Below are positions 44,811 to 56,744 of a DNA stretch of 64,000 nucleotides, in pieces. Position 1 is the first letter of the stretch, and the number at the start of each line of letters is the position of its first letter. The DNA comes from Hydnum rufescens UP504 (lineage: Eukaryota; Basidiomycota; Agaricomycetes; Cantharellales; Hydnaceae). Made by a program: the position numbers and the translations under genes. A model generated the notes under the pieces. The model was not told where the DNA came from, did not search any database, and saw only the letters and a program-made list of their open reading frames with translations. Location: contig MU129101.1 in assembly GCA_014904985.1 (NCBI GenBank), positions 4,839-68,838 on the forward strand, written 5' to 3'.

Positions 44811-46212
44811 ACACACCTGCCACTGCAGGTGTGTGGTCACTAGGTAAGTTTTTTTTTTTAATCGTAGTTAGCTACAACAGCGCAAAAAGAGCAGTGAAAG
44901 CTGCTCTTTTTGTGCTGCTTTGAATATTTTTTTACTAACATATCTTTTATTACTTTAGATCATGGCCTGCTCCAAGGCAGTGGACGAAAAGCAGCCAAAC
45001 GACAAGGGTCTGACCAGTCAGGACCCAAACAGCAACATGCCAGCCAACAACAACTGCGACAACACGACCAACGTGTGCCCAGTAAGTGGCTGCATGAACC
45101 ACACACCTGCTATGGTGGGTGTGTGATTTTATATAAGGTGAGCCCCCCCCCCAATACGGCCGGTTTTAATTTTTAACTAATGTAATGTTTTTATTCTATG
45201 TCCTGAAGGTGACAATCCACCGAACAAGAACCCGGGGATATGCCAAATGACCCACCCCCCTTCCCATACAACATGACAAAGAAAAACATGACCAACGTGA
45301 TCAAGACAAGCACGACAGACGACAACGTGCCCAGCAAACAGCTGCATGAATCACACACCCACTACGGTGGGTGTGTGGTTCTATATAAGATGAGTCCCCC
45401 TAATATATACAGCCCTGCAAAAAGAGCAGCGAAAGCTGCTCTTTTTGCACTGGTTTTAATTCTTAACTACAGTCATCCATCATTCCTTGCATCAGAAGTT
45501 GTAGATCATGAATAACATCTTCCTAAAGCATCTTGGGGGGTCTCTATTATCCGGGATGTGTACTGTAGATACTTAACATTCCTTATCCTGGCCTACAGCT
45601 CAATCCATCATTGAGATCACAAGAAATTGAGAGTTTAGTGAAACTGGTAGTATTTCGGATGCATCGGTCCTTGCATCAACCGATCAGACAACCTAGGAAC
45701 TGTCTTCTTCATCACTCTCTGAAGATTCATCATCCACTGTAGCACCTAGCCATGATACAATCCTCAGATTCTCAAAGGTTCTGAATGCTGGAATTGGGGA
45801 TGGGTGAGCTCTAACGCTCATTGCTTAGTCAGCATATGGTTTCTCGGGATGTACTGAAGTTCCCTCAAGTGTTTGCTTGAGCTCTGATCAAATGCCCTAT
45901 CTTTCCTCTTGTTGTGCAAATCTAAGTGGTTCCACACCAATTCTTCAACATTGAACCCAAACTTAAGTGCTCAGATGAGATAGAGGCTAATCAGTCACTT
46001 ACCCTGCATGAAATTTCACCAAAACTAGTGTAATTATGCCCTATCTCATCACACACACATCCAATTTGCACCAAAGTTTGTATACAGCATGTCTATACAT
46101 TTACAAATTGTTAAAAGAAGACCTCATAGGAAATGGAGCAAAATTGGGGAAGATATGATTACTGATGCAAGGAACAGTGTGATGCAAGGAATGATGGATG
46201 GAATTGGACTTG
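44811..46212 (+). repeat. Element F, right hairpin-intron array (plus-oriented)
   Basis: Exonic hairpins lie near 44811, 45097 and 45349. Intronic hairpins lie near 44880 and 45416; the second intron (about 45138-45208) has lost its hairpin. Introns use AGGTAAGT / AGGTGAGC donors and TACTTTAG or TTCTATG-type ends. A 743-bp MITE (45470-46212) has inserted within TAACTA|ATA, the predicted branch-point string of the third intron. Confidence 0.8.
45470..46212. mobile_element. TA-MITE inserted in an intron of element F
   Basis: 743 bp between TA (45468-45469) and TA (46213-46214). Both ends carry CCATCATTCCTTGCATCA after slightly different outer bases (CAGTCAT.. and CAAGTCCAATTC..). Comparison with C (56505-56520, minus strand) gives the uninterrupted TAACTAATATAATC. 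No transposase seen. Confidence 0.8.
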
Positions 46213-47427
46213 TAATAATAATCTTTATTCATATTTGTCCTGAAAGGTTAAAACCCTGCTGGGAAATTAAAACCGGAAATTTACGCCAGATTGACCCAAA
46301 CCCCTTCCATAAAACACCATTGACAAAGAAAAAAAATGACCCCAATGGCCAAGCACGATGGGAAACAACCGTGAATGGGCCGCACCCCAACCAACCACCT
46401 GCTACGGGGGTGTGGGGTCTATGAAGTTTTTTTTTTTTCAGGCCCCATATATTTTTAACAAAAACCGCACCAAAAAGAGCAGTTGAAAAGCTGGCTTCTT
46501 TTTTGCCCCCACTGGGTTTTTAATTTTTTAAAAATAATGTACTTTTAATTTCTTGTTCTGAGGTGAACCTTGCTTGAATGAGAACCAGGGGTTTTAACCC
46601 CAAAAAACCACCCCCCCTTTTTTTCCCCATACTGTCAAACCCAAAAGCAAACGGACAACCTGGGCCCAAACTCAGTTGGAAACATGCAGATGGACAAAAA
46701 ACCCGTGAAAATGGATTAAACAAAAAAACGAAGGGGAAAAGCCCCTGCACACCAACCTGGCCTTAAGGGGCGGTTGTTGTGGGTGATTTAGTTAAGGTTT
46801 TTCTTTTTTCACTTAAATGTTGTTATCCAAAAAAAACCCAAGAAACCCCATGGCCAACCACCCCCACTTGGACTTTTTTTGGAAACCTTTTCAAAACCAT
46901 GAACAACAACCGAAGGTCCCACCAACAAACCAAGGCAAACGAAAAATACGAAAAAAACCCCCACCCCAACAAAAACATTGGACCCAAACTGGTGAACAAA
47001 TTTTGGGCCCCAACAACCCACTCCAAAGGGGTTTGTATTGTAAGTTTTTTTTTTCAATTGAGTAGATAGAAGGGTCAGACAGAAGGAGCAAAAAGCTCTG
47101 GTGCTTTCTTTTTTCTGCTTTTTTGGCTTACTGTGGGTAAAAGCCAATTCGGCTTGCCAGGATGATGTATATAATTATGGGATTAAATATAAAAAAAATT
47201 AAAATAAGTAATTAAAAAAAATGGGCAATTTGGTAATTGAGCTCCTTTTGGGTTGTGTCCCCAATAAACCCCAAAATTGGGCCCCAATCCGGCAAATCCA
47301 AGCCAACAAACAAAGTGGACTGGGGCCCCAATATTGTCTGTACCTACTTAGGTACCAAAATCTTGCCCCAAAAATTTAGGATTTAAACCTAAAAAAGGGG
47401 GTCAACATTATGGCTGTTCAAAAGTGT
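46213..47427 (+). repeat. Decayed or poorly sequenced right part of element F
   Basis: Module remnants can be seen: an exonic hairpin near 46392, a swollen intronic hairpin 46463-46500, acceptor-like strings near 46560, and a further module at 47030-47120. Many homopolymers are longer than in C and frames break constantly. Close to the end, GGGCCCC motifs (47280, 47330), TACCTACTTAGGTACC and TGGCTGTTCA correspond to the left end of C (55487-55600). Confidence 0.6.
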
Positions 47428-47435
47428 TCTCAGGG

Positions 47436-48500
47436 GCAATGGAGGTAAAGCACTAGGGTGTCTATGATTCAGGATTGATTGGGAAAGAAGGCCATTTTTT
47501 TCCCGTAATTTTGTGGGACAAATTTTTCCATTTCTTCAAAACCTGGATTGAATTCATTCATGCTCATTGGTGAGGGTTGGTTTTCTCATCAACACATTCG
47601 GGGATTTTCATTCTTGCCCCCCCCTATAGGGTCCTTTGCGAGGATGCGGATTTTAAATTCCAGTGAATCGGAGTGGTTGTTTTCATTCAAAGTTCATTCC
47701 TCACAATTCTAATGGAGGGTTCCAGTGGTTGGCCAAAGGAGCCCCAATCCCCCCAAACCCAACATGAAGATGAAACTTTTGCTTGCCATCTCTGTTGATT
47801 TTGATGTGGCCATGCAAACTTCTTTCTGGCCACCTCCATGAATTGCCCTCCTGTCATTGCCTTCCCCTTGTTTCTCCCCACCATTGTTCCCTTCCCTTTT
47901 GCCCTGCTTTGCCGCCATTTTTTTCTTCCCTCGTTTTCTGTTTGGCTTTTCTCCCGTCATTCAACCCCCACTGGCTTGCTGTCATCCCTCTTCCCAATCA
48001 TTTGTTCACCCCATCGCCATTGCCCCACTCTCCGCTTGGCCTTCCCTTCTTGCCATTGGTTTTCTTTGGGCCTGTTGTCGCCTTTCTTTTCCTGGCCGTC
48101 ACCTTCCTTGCTTTGTGGTTCCCTCCCACCCAAATTCCAAAACTCCCTTCTGCAGGTCAACCCTGCTGCTTAACCCCTTCTTCTCATTTGTTCCCTTCTT
48201 GCCCATTTGTCCCTCCTGCATTTCCTTTTTTCTGCCAATTCCTCTGTGGTGGACCTCCGCAATTCAGCCTTTTCCTTAGCCTTTTTTTCACCCCTGCCCA
48301 ACTTGTGTGCATTTGTCCTTTCTCCCCCATTGTTTCCCCCCTTGCCCTTTGCCCCTCTCCTTCTAACACCATTTAACCCTTTTCTTTCCTGTTTGGCTGG
48401 GGCCCTTCCCTTGCTGCAAGTCTTGCTTATTCTTGTCTTAAGGAACTTTGTATTGTTTTAAACCAATTTTCAAAAAACAAAAAATTTCAGGTTGATGGAA
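47436..48500. other. Pyrimidine-rich low-complexity DNA
   Basis: From about 47780 to 48420 the plus strand is strongly C+T-rich (CCTT, CCCTT runs). Long open frames on both strands (for example 47783-48376 plus) come from this bias and have no domain. It lies between the Ulp1-like copy 2 remnant and gene Z copy 2, at the relative place of the G-rich minisatellite of the first cluster, so it could be an expanded Pro/Ser/Leu-coding linker. Confidence 0.4.
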
Positions 48501-49262
48501 TTCTTTGAGGGCCAAGATGCTTCTTTCCCCCTTAACGAAGCAAAGAAAGACCTTGGCGGAAAGGGGAATTTTGTTCAATGGGCACATTGGCAACGAGTCA
48601 CTCTCATGTTAACAAAAAGCAGTTGAAGAAACAAGGATGAATTGTGTACAGGATGTCCATCTATTTTAAGGACTACATGCTGGCACAAGAAGTCTTGGAG
48701 AGCACTTGGGCAAGAGCCAAGGCCCAGAATTATTTGGGTGTTGAAGTTGATAATGCTCCCCAGCATTGACTATACTCAAATTGGGTGTCAGGCCATGGAC
48801 TTGTATTATGCCTCTGTGGTGTATGATCGAGCACGATCATCGGAAGAATGAGATGCCTTACTTGCAGTTGCACCCCATATTCACATCAATTCAGCACAGA
48901 TGGGTCCCCAATTCCTTGAACACAACCTCTACCCCATCCCTCCCCAACTGGTGTCTCTAGTCCACACAAAATGGCAGCTGTGTTCATTCACCATGCAGGG
49001 TTTTTGAGCTTTGTGTTGCCCTCCAAGAACAGAGTGATGGTAGCCACCCTGTCAGTTCATGCTTCGACGTTTTACGATGTTGCTTCATGCTGTCTGGGAA
49101 AGAAAAGCCTGGGACATTTTGTGAGCAGACTCTCTCCCTCACATGTGACTCTTTGCAATGAGCTGGTATGAGTTCTTGGCTGGTTTGGATACATTGAAGA
49201 GTTCAGAGTGTGGGAGACTTTCGGGATTAGATCCAACATGAAATGGCATCTGGTGCTCAAAA
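48500..49262 (+). pseudogene. Unknown gene family Z, copy 2
   Basis: Similar to 129-930. Recognisable pieces: VNKKQLKKQG and YRMSIYFKDYMLAQEVLESTWARAKAQ (48.61-48.72 kb), MAAVFIHHAGFLSFVLPSKN (48971 on), CLGKKSLGHFVSRLSPSHVT, then FLAGFGYIEEFRVWETFGIR and a KWHLVLK end near 49250. A string GTATGAGTTCTTGG after ...LCNEL may be a donor or decay. Several stops mean it is broken or contains unplaced introns. Function unknown. Confidence 0.35.
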
Positions 49263-49373
49263 TCCCCTAACATTATGTATTTTTATCCCATTATAATTGC
49301 ATTGTTTGTTTGGTCGCATTGGCAGAATCTGAGGTGTTTGAACTAGACAGCTTTGTCGTTTTTGGGGTCTCTC

Positions 49374-49865
49374 CAGTCCATCTTAATCAACTTCAAGCTA
49401 GATGTCAGGCTGCACTTCATGTTGCAGCTTTTCATTGGCAGGAGTTGTTATTTGGTCTCATCCTATTGCTCACCAGGTCACGGTTTTTCCATTGCTTTTC
49501 ACATGTGGTCTCTCCAATCCATCTTAATCAACTTCAGGCTAGATGTCGGGCTACACTTTGTGTCATGGCTTTCCATTGGCAGGAGTTGCTATTTGATCTC
49601 ACCCTATTGCTCATCAGGTCCACAAATTCTCCATCATTTTTTTTATGTGTTTTCATGATCTCCCCAATCCATCTCAGTCAACTTCGAGCTATATGTCAGG
49701 CTACACTCTGTGTTGTGGCTTTCCGTTAGCAGGAGTTTTTATTCAATCTCGCTCCATTGCTCATGAAGTCGTGCAGTTTTCCATTGGTCTTCATGCATTT
49801 TTGCAGTCTCTCCAGTCCATCTCAATCAACTTCGAGCTACACTTCATGTCATGGCTTTCTGTCAC
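49374..49865 (+). repeat. ~150-bp tandem repeat array (GGCTACACTT family)
   Basis: Four units near 49380, 49520, 49675 and 49820, each with CATCT(T/C)AATCAACTTC, GCTAGATGTCGGGCTACACT and TGGCTTTCCATTGGCAGGAG. Long open frames (HLNQLQARCRATLCVMAFHW) are produced by unit lengths near a multiple of three. It lies between Z copy 2 and gene W. Confidence 0.85.
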
Positions 49866-51653
49866 AGGAGTTCTCACTTGTAACAATAGCATTATTCTCC
49901 GTTCGTGCATCTATTTTCATTGTCTGTGGAGTAAAGCTGACAGGATATGCTCTGCTAGATCCTCCCATCAATATCTTGTGCATCATATGGCTCATGTGCA
50001 ACAAGGATCAGAGCAACCTGTGGCGCCATGCCTTTCTGGTTCACATCGTCTTGTGCCTGAGGTGGTCATTCACCTCAGCCATCCTCCCACCCCATCCTCC
50101 CGCACCCTGTCCTCCCACACCCCGTCCTCCCACACCCCATCCTCCCACACTCCCTCCTGTGTCTATGCCTATGCCAACTCGGTCTTCTTGTAATACCCCA
50201 TGCTGATCAGTCACTGCAGTCGAACCTTCCAAGGGCAGACTCTCAGGTTTCAAAATACCTGACATCCAAACTAAAGTCCACAATGGCTTGTACCAAAGTG
50301 AGGTCCAAGGCTGGGGAGAAAGATCCAACAGCCTCAAAGTTTGCAGTGCATGGAGTGACTTCCGGGAGGGATAAGGTTGGATATTCTCGAAATGGGTCTC
50401 CAAGTCTTTCCTCAACCAGCCATGACATTCATTCCTCCCTTCCCATTCTGAGTCTCCACCCATCTAAACCCATCATGGACTCAGCTTCTAACCCCCTCCA
50501 ACCTCCTCTCACTGAATCTAAAAATGCTGCGACGTCAATCTCAGCTTGAAATTCTAGCAATCAATCGACTTCAATATCACAGTCAACCTCAAAATCTGCC
50601 CTGCCTTCCCTGGAACATACCAAGGATTGTGGGGTTGATGTTGAGGACTTGCAGACGTTCTGGGGTGACAATTATATCATGGCAAATGCAATGTTAGGCA
50701 TTGAGAGCTCAGGATCTGATGCTGATGCTGATTGGGTCCCCGCAATATCTACTGGTGGCAAGGACCTAAGCAATGGAGAACACTTCAGTGATGCCAATAG
50801 TGCCAAAGATGTTCATGTGCGATCTATGGGCAAAGAGCCCAGCCCTGTGTGCTCAGTTGCCAAGAAGGCCTCATGGACACGGAGGTAGATTCTCACAAGC
50901 TCAGTTGGATGAGGTTGAAAAGCATACTGAACTGTTCTGGGGTGTGATGGCTAGCTTGGCCAAGTTGTGGGGCTGTCATATTTCAACACTATATCAAGTG
51001 GCTAAAGTGGCACGAGCTCTGAAGAAGCATCAACAACCAAATGCTTGGAATTCATTTCAACACCAACAAAAGAAGTTGAAGAAGACCCCCTCTGGTCTTG
51101 GTGTGTAGGTTTAATATTTGTCACTCTACTCATTTTCTGATGCCTTATATAGGAAAAGGAGGTGCAATCGTATGTCAACCCCTTCAGCCAACATATGTCA
51201 AGCTGTGTGATGAGCTTGGGGGGCCCAGTTCTGAGGCCTAGCATGAGCATCACAATACCCTGATAGATGATCTCAGTACAGAGAAAGCATCTGATACAGC
51301 TCATATTGCCATGTCTGGAGGTGATGTGGCCCATCAGATGGCCTTATCCTGATCAAAAATTGATAGTGAGGTATGTACTATTCTACATATTTATTCATTC
51401 TGTGCTACATGGGCTAACATGCTGATGTCTAGGGACAGGCACTTTGTCAGATTGGGGTTCATCTCATGTACCTGATGGTGTCGGACCTTGCCTCCTCAAC
51501 AGCAGCACATGGCCAGAACTTGATTAACTTCAACAGCGAGGAACTAAGGGCATGGGTGGACCATGAATGGAATTCTTGTGACACTCCTGAAATGAAGAAA
51601 CCCCTTGCCTCACTGTATACATATATTCTAGAGCGAAAGGGGGTGGCTGAAGA

Positions 51654-52361
51654 TGTCAGGGTTTGTCCCTTACTCCGGTCCACTCCGGTCCACTCCGGTC
51701 CACTCTGGTCCTTGTCCAGGTTTGTCCTTACTCCAGTCCACTCCAGTCCACTCCGGATCACTCTGGTCCTTGTCCACCCACCTCCAGTCCAGTTCTCTGC
51801 TTAGTTCCTTCACCCAAGTCCACTTTGCTTCTGGCTTGATTCCAGTTTGACTCCAATCCAACCCTATCTTGGTTTCATTTCCCTTTCATTTCCCATTGCT
51901 TCCGGTTTGTCCCCTGGCCGAGTTCCTGTTCCTGTCCCTGTCCCCCTTGTAACCACCCACAGTTTAACAATCACTCCCCCGTAGTATAGTCATCATGTAT
52001 AAGTAGTCCAAGAGCAAGGTCCAGAGACCCCAGCTTTGGTCTCTCAGGATTTCTGCTGTTACTCCAGACTACAGGTCAGCCTTCATGTATTCCGTATTCA
52101 TATTACATAATCTCAGGATTTCCACTGTTACTCCGGACTACAGCTCTGAGTATTATCCAGTCGACTCCACGAGCTTAAGGACTGCCATGCTCATTTCCGC
52201 CTAGTCCCTTCTGGCTGCTGGACCGCTCCTCCAACACCCCTAACCTCCTTATCTCATTCTTGCCCGGATTCTTTCAGACTTAGCTGGACTTACACTGGAC
52301 TTAGCCAGAATTATTTGTGTTTACATTTGTTTGGTGCCCTTGTCACAGCATGGCCCTGACA
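51654..52361 (+). mobile_element. Solo LTR (gypsy-type ends) in gene W
   Basis: 708 bp beginning TGTCAGGG and ending CCCTGACA, a perfect 8-bp terminal inversion, flanked by the 5-bp duplication GAAGA (51649-51653, 52362-52366). The interior has a TATAAGTAGTCCAAGAG promoter-like string (about 51998) and two TCTCAGGATTTC...ACTACAG repeats. No retroelement body adjoins it. Confidence 0.9.
51674..51770. repeat. 10-bp minisatellite (TCCGGTCCAC)
   Basis: About eight degenerate copies of TCCGGTCCAC / TCCAGTCCAC in the 5' part of the solo LTR. Confidence 0.8.
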
Positions 52362-53249
52362 GAAGACCTTGTTAAATTCTGCAAGGATCAGGATGAGGCT
52401 ACTCATGCTAAGGAGATGAAGGATCAGTACACCTTATGGAAGGCCATCTCAGCAGATTTACTAAGGATGCTTCGTATGTATCCTTTGAAAGATCCACTGT
52501 TGAGATTTCTCATGAACCTACCTCATGTCTCAGGATCACTGCAATTGGACTACAAGACTATGCCCTGGTCATCGATTGTTCAGAAAATGAGGTCATCATG
52601 AATCTGCTGTGTCTGTTGGCCAGATGTTGAGGGTATCCCTTTGCTTGGCACATTTGGTTCGGATGACCTCAAGACACATCATTGGCGACTGCTTTATGAT
52701 GTGATATGCTCTACTGATGTGTTCACAACTCTCCGTTTTGAATGAATTGGTGACTATGGTATGTCCTACCATTATAGTATTCTTGGATTTGATTACTGAA
52801 TGGTTTTTTGGTAGACCTGGGTGATGATGATATCCTAGTCACCAGGATGAACAATGTGCCATTGCTCACTGTGCAGCAGGCAGAAGGCCTCCAAAAGGGG
52901 AAGAAGTGTAAGATAGTGGAGGCCGAGGTTACCAATGAGCATGCCAACAAAGGGTCTGGGTCAAAGGTTCTGTGAGTGCTTCTGCCTTCTGTTTCCGGCA
53001 GGCCGAAGCCAGCAAAGAGGAAAGGGAAAGGGAGACTAACCCCAAAGTCCCTCCCTTACATTGATGATGCCTCTGATGTGCTGGTGACACCTACAATTTC
53101 AGTCCATGAACCTGAACCATCTCTATCAAACTTGTCTTTGCCTGAGACAATGCCAATTCCTACAGCCTTGCCAACTCCTCCAACAGACACAGGAGTTAAT
53201 CCTTTCAGCTCAAAACCTGGCTCAAAACCATCATATTTTCCATCATCTC

Positions 53250-53530
53250 TTCTTCCACCTTTGTCCACTCTTCCACCTTCAACCAGTCTTCCACCTTTGA
53301 CCACTCCTCCACCCTCGTCCACTCTGCCTCTGTCATCTACACTCCTCCCATCATCAACTTTTCTGCCATTGTCTACTTTTCTGCCATCTACTTTTCCCCC
53401 ATCATCTACTTTTCCACCATTGTCCACTTTTCCATCGTTATCAACTTTTCCATTGTCATCAACTTTTCCATTGTCATCAACTTTTCTGTCATCAACTTGT
53501 CTGCCATTGTCAACTTTTCCTCCACCCTCA
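53250..53530 (+). repeat. Coding repeat in gene W (LPPSST-type)
   Basis: Tandem units of about 18-24 bp around CTTTTCCACCATTGTCCA, encoding runs of (S/T)(T/F)LPPSST. The units stay in frame. Probably a flexible, mucin-like Ser/Thr/Pro tail of the W protein. Confidence 0.7.
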
Positions 53531-53739
53531 ATGCTTGCTCTGGGTGAAACTCAACTATTTGACTGGGATGATGTCATTCAGACTATATGCACTCAATCTT
53601 CATACCAGGGTTCAGTCAGTTAGCCACTACAACTGCTACCTTGGGATGACCTGGTCTTGATTGACTGCATGATAAACTTAATAAATAGATCCTCTTATAA
53701 TCTGGTTTGTATATAATGATAGCAATCCCTATATATATG

Positions 53740-53987
53740 CTTAGGCCAAAGTCTCCATTGGGGCCCCTTGAGAAGTAGGCCTACTTAGATTCAAAGGGCA
53801 ATGGACCAAAGAATGGTTTGAAAGAGCAGTGTTAAGCCTATATATGGCTTTATATCCATCAAGGTGCTGAAATACAAAGGTCACTGAAAACACCCCTTGG
53901 GGCCCCAATGATCCAAAGCCTGCTTAGGCCCAAATAGTGCCATGTTTTTGGGCCTAACTAGGGCTGATTTTGTGGCTGACCAAGGTG
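53740..53987. mobile_element. Orphan right terminus E of the CAnnnTGGTCAGCCA family
   Basis: Ends TGGCTGACCAAGGTG at 53987 (inward CACCTTGGTCAGCCA, nearly the left TIR of C). Preceded by GGGCCTAACTAGGGC, GGCCCAAA strings and GGGGCCCC palindromes at 53758 and 53898. No left end with duplication ATATTATG was found. It directly follows gene W. Confidence 0.5.
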
Positions 53988-54150
53988 ATATTATGTAATA
54001 TGGTGATTATGTGATTTTGAAATAAAATGATTGTGTAATATTCAAAAATCATCATGTAATATTTAAAATGAAATGATTATGTAATACTGCCAATATAATG
54101 ATTATGTAATATTACCATATTTGGTAGCTTATGTCACATCTCCACATATA
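53988..54150. repeat. ATGATTATGTAATAT minisatellite
   Basis: Seven or so degenerate copies of a 14-26-bp A/T-rich unit containing ATTATGTAATA. No gene is seen between 53.99 and 54.56 kb. Confidence 0.7.
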
Positions 54151-55383
54151 ATATTGCTACATATGGCAGCTTATGTAATTCCTTCAGCAGATTTTTCTCC
54201 AGTACCCAAAGAAGATATCTAGTCATATGAGAACACAGTGGGACTGTTGAGCAAGCCAGGAGTCGTTGCTTAAGGCTAAATTTTTGGTTCCAAAAGTCCT
54301 AGGTGTTGAAGATTGGACCGCCCAAGCAGTTCCCCTGATCAGATATGCTTTATTTTTTGTAGAACAGTCCAGGAAGACCTAAGGATGATTTTTTCTATAA
54401 GAAACAAGCCCCAGAAATGTGCTGGAAAACATTTATTGAGAGGTCTATCACAATGAAACAGAAACCAGTTTTCCAATTTCGGCAATGGCACTGGAATTGC
54501 TTTTCAATCAGGCCACATTCATATTGCACCCTGCTGCTTCTTGGACTTAATTCTGCTTACTCCTTATGGCTCAAGCAAAATCAGACAAGGAACATGCCCA
54601 TATCAAGTCAGAAAAAAAGGCTGAACTCTACAAGTGTGCTGTCACTGACTATTGGGTGTCACATGCTGGTTTCCCCAAGGCTATACATCCTCAAAGCCTT
54701 CATGATATTCTCAATTGGCCCCAGTATGCAGGCCTCAGTATCAGTACACTCTCTCACAGGATCAATGGAAAACAGGATATACATGAGTTCAATGCCTCCA
54801 AATGCCACTTCACTGATGAAGAGGCCAATATTCTTATTGACCATGCCTTACAAGAGGCAGAGCACAGCTTTCCTTTCACCCACCAGTCCCTGTATGAAAA
54901 TGGACACAAGATCCTCAAGTGCAAGTGCAAAATCCAAGACACACCATTCAAGCCCTTGGGGAAGAATTGGACAAGTAACTTCCTGGGCAGATATCGACAC
55001 CATATATCAACCTATTGGAGCACATCATTGCATGAGAGCCGAGGGTGTGTGGTGAACACACATACAAAGGGTGGTTGGTTCAAACTCTTAAGGCAGGCCT
55101 TGGATGGGGAGTTCAGCAAGGGTGTGCCAATTGACCCAGAGAATGTCAGTGGCTTTGACAAGACTGAATTTATTCCTTCACTTGGAACCACACACTGCGT
55201 AATTGGACAGATTGGCAAAAAGAGTCAGTACAAAATTGTGACAGGAAATTGTGAAACCATTACTGCAATGTGCACCATAATGGCCAATGGTACAAGTCTG
55301 AGACCAACTGTCATCTTCAAGGGATCATTACTTCAGACATGGTGGAAGTCCTCAAACCCAGACCACAATATAACTGGTGCCAA

Positions 55384-55435
55384 GTACGCTGTATTGGCTT
55401 TCACTATAAATAACAAAAATACTCATAAGGTGCAG
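55384..55435 (+). other. Intron of the pogo-like transposase gene
   Basis: 52 nt, GTACGC...GTGCAG. Its removal changes the frame from ...ITGAKYAVLAF to ...ITGANIAMSEKGWTDG, the sequence expected before the second catalytic Asp region. Confidence 0.7.
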
Positions 55436-55486
55436 TATTGCTATGTCTGAGAAAGGGTGGACAGATGGTGACATCAGACTTGCATG

Positions 55487-55501
55487 CACCTTGGACAGCC
55501 G
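55487..55501 (+). repeat. Left TIR of element C
   Basis: CACCTTGGACAGCCG, preceded by CTTGCATG. About 25 bp further in come TAGGTATC and GGTACCTAAGTAGGTACC, then GGGGCCCC (55574-55581). Confidence 0.85.
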
Positions 55502-56744
55502 TATGTGACCCCCTTGTTAGGTATCTATTTTGGGGCATGATTTGGTACCTAAGTAGGTACCAGACACTATTGGGGCCCCAGTCCCCCCACTTTGGTTGTG
55601 GCTTGAGTGCCCAATTGGGGTCTTATTGGGACCCAACCAAGGAGCTCATACCCAAATCCACATTTATTACTATTATTATTTATTTATATTATCCATATTA
55701 TATACATACATCTGGCAAGCCAAATGGCTCACCCACAGTAGCACAGAAAGAGCAGCCAGAGCTGCTCCTTCTGTCTGACTCTATTGTCTACAATTGAAAA
55801 AACCTTACACTACCACACCTGCTGGAGTGGGTGTGGCCCATTGTTCCACCCAGTGGGTCGTGTTTTGTTGGGTGGGGTTTCGTATTTCGTTCAGCTGGGT
55901 TGTTTGGCGGACCTTCGGTTGGTGGTTCACGTGAGTTCCAAGTCGAGTGGGGGGTGGTTGGCATGGGTTCTGGGTTCGGATAACAAAACATTAGTGAAAA
56001 AAGAAAAAAAACTTACCTTTAAATCACCACACCCACTAAGGCAGGTGTGTGGTGCAGGGGCTTCCTTGTTTTTGTTTCATCCATTTCACGGGTTGTCATT
56101 CCTGCGCATTCACTGAGTGGGCCCAGTTGTCATTGCTGGGTTGATGTGTATGGGAGGGGGGTGGGTTGTTTGGGGTCCCCCGGGTTCTCATTCGGCGGGT
56201 TTTCACCTTCAGAACATAGAATTAAAAAGTATATTAGTTAAAAATTAAAACCAGCACAAAAAGAGCAGCTTTCACTGCTCTTTTTGCATGGTTGTATATA
56301 TTGGGGGGGCCTCACCTTACATAGAACCCCACACCCACCATAGCAGGTGTGGTTCGTGCGGCCATTCGCAGTTGTCATCATGCTTGCATTGGTTGCGTTT
56401 TTCTTTGTCATGGTGTATGGGAAGGGGGGTTGGGTCATCTGGCGTATCTCCAGGTTCTCATTCGGCGGGGTTTTTACCTTCAGGACATAGAATAAAAGAT
56501 TATATTAGTTAAGAATTAAAACCAGCGCAAAAAGAGCAGCTTTCGCTGCTCTTTTTGTGGGGCTGTATATATTAGGGGGACTCATCTTATATAGAACCAC
56601 ACACCTGCCGTAGCGGGTGTGTGATTCGTGCGGCCGTTCGCTGGGCACGTTGTCGTCTGTCATGCTTGTCTTGATCACGTTGGTCATGTTTTTCTTTGTC
56701 ATGTTGTATGGGAAGGGGGGGTGGGTTGTTTGGCATATCCCCGG

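Larger units (their letters stand above)
39668..47427. mobile_element. Element F: hairpin-intron array transposon with nested insertions
   Basis: 7760 bp. Left TIR CAGGCTGGTCAGCCA at 39668 after TCTCAGGG (39660-39667). The right end is near 47427 (TGGCTGTTCAAAAGTGT), followed by TCTCAGGG (47428-47435). The right TIR is one base out of register, perhaps from sequence error in this homopolymer-rich part. It interrupts Ulp1-like copy 2. Nested inside are a 825-bp TA-MITE (41405-42229), solo LTR L2 (43283-44664), a 743-bp TA-MITE (45470-46212) and an older TIR element (about 40605-41142) shared with C. F is an inverted, closely similar copy of C. Confidence 0.8.
50283..53623 (+). pseudogene. Unknown gene W, interrupted by a solo LTR
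   Basis: Starts MACTKVRSKAGEKDPTAS. Coding blocks: 50283-50546; 50649-50890 then ...KASWTRRRFSQAQLDEVEKH; 50890-51100 (LAKLWGCHISTLYQVAKVAR, NAWNSFQ); 51466-51653 (NSEELRAWVDHEWNSCDTPE); after the LTR, LVKFCKDQDEATHAKEMKDQ (52367 on); 52815-53623, a basic then Ser/Pro-rich tail. Predicted introns are 51101-51152, 51371-51432 and 52759-52814. It resembles uncharacterised basidiomycete proteins with an HxxxNAWNxFQ-type block; I assign no function. Removing the LTR plus one GAAGA rejoins the frame (GVAED-LVKFC), so the insertion is probably recent. Confidence 0.5.

Noticed and set aside
47783..48376. 197-residue frame at 47.8-48.4 kb
   Set aside because: Pyrimidine-rich low complexity DNA; three overlapping frames are equally open and none shows a domain.
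49310..49729. 139-residue protein HLNQLQARCRATLCVVAF...
   Set aside because: Direct translation of the ~150-bp tandem repeat; other frames of the same array are also open.
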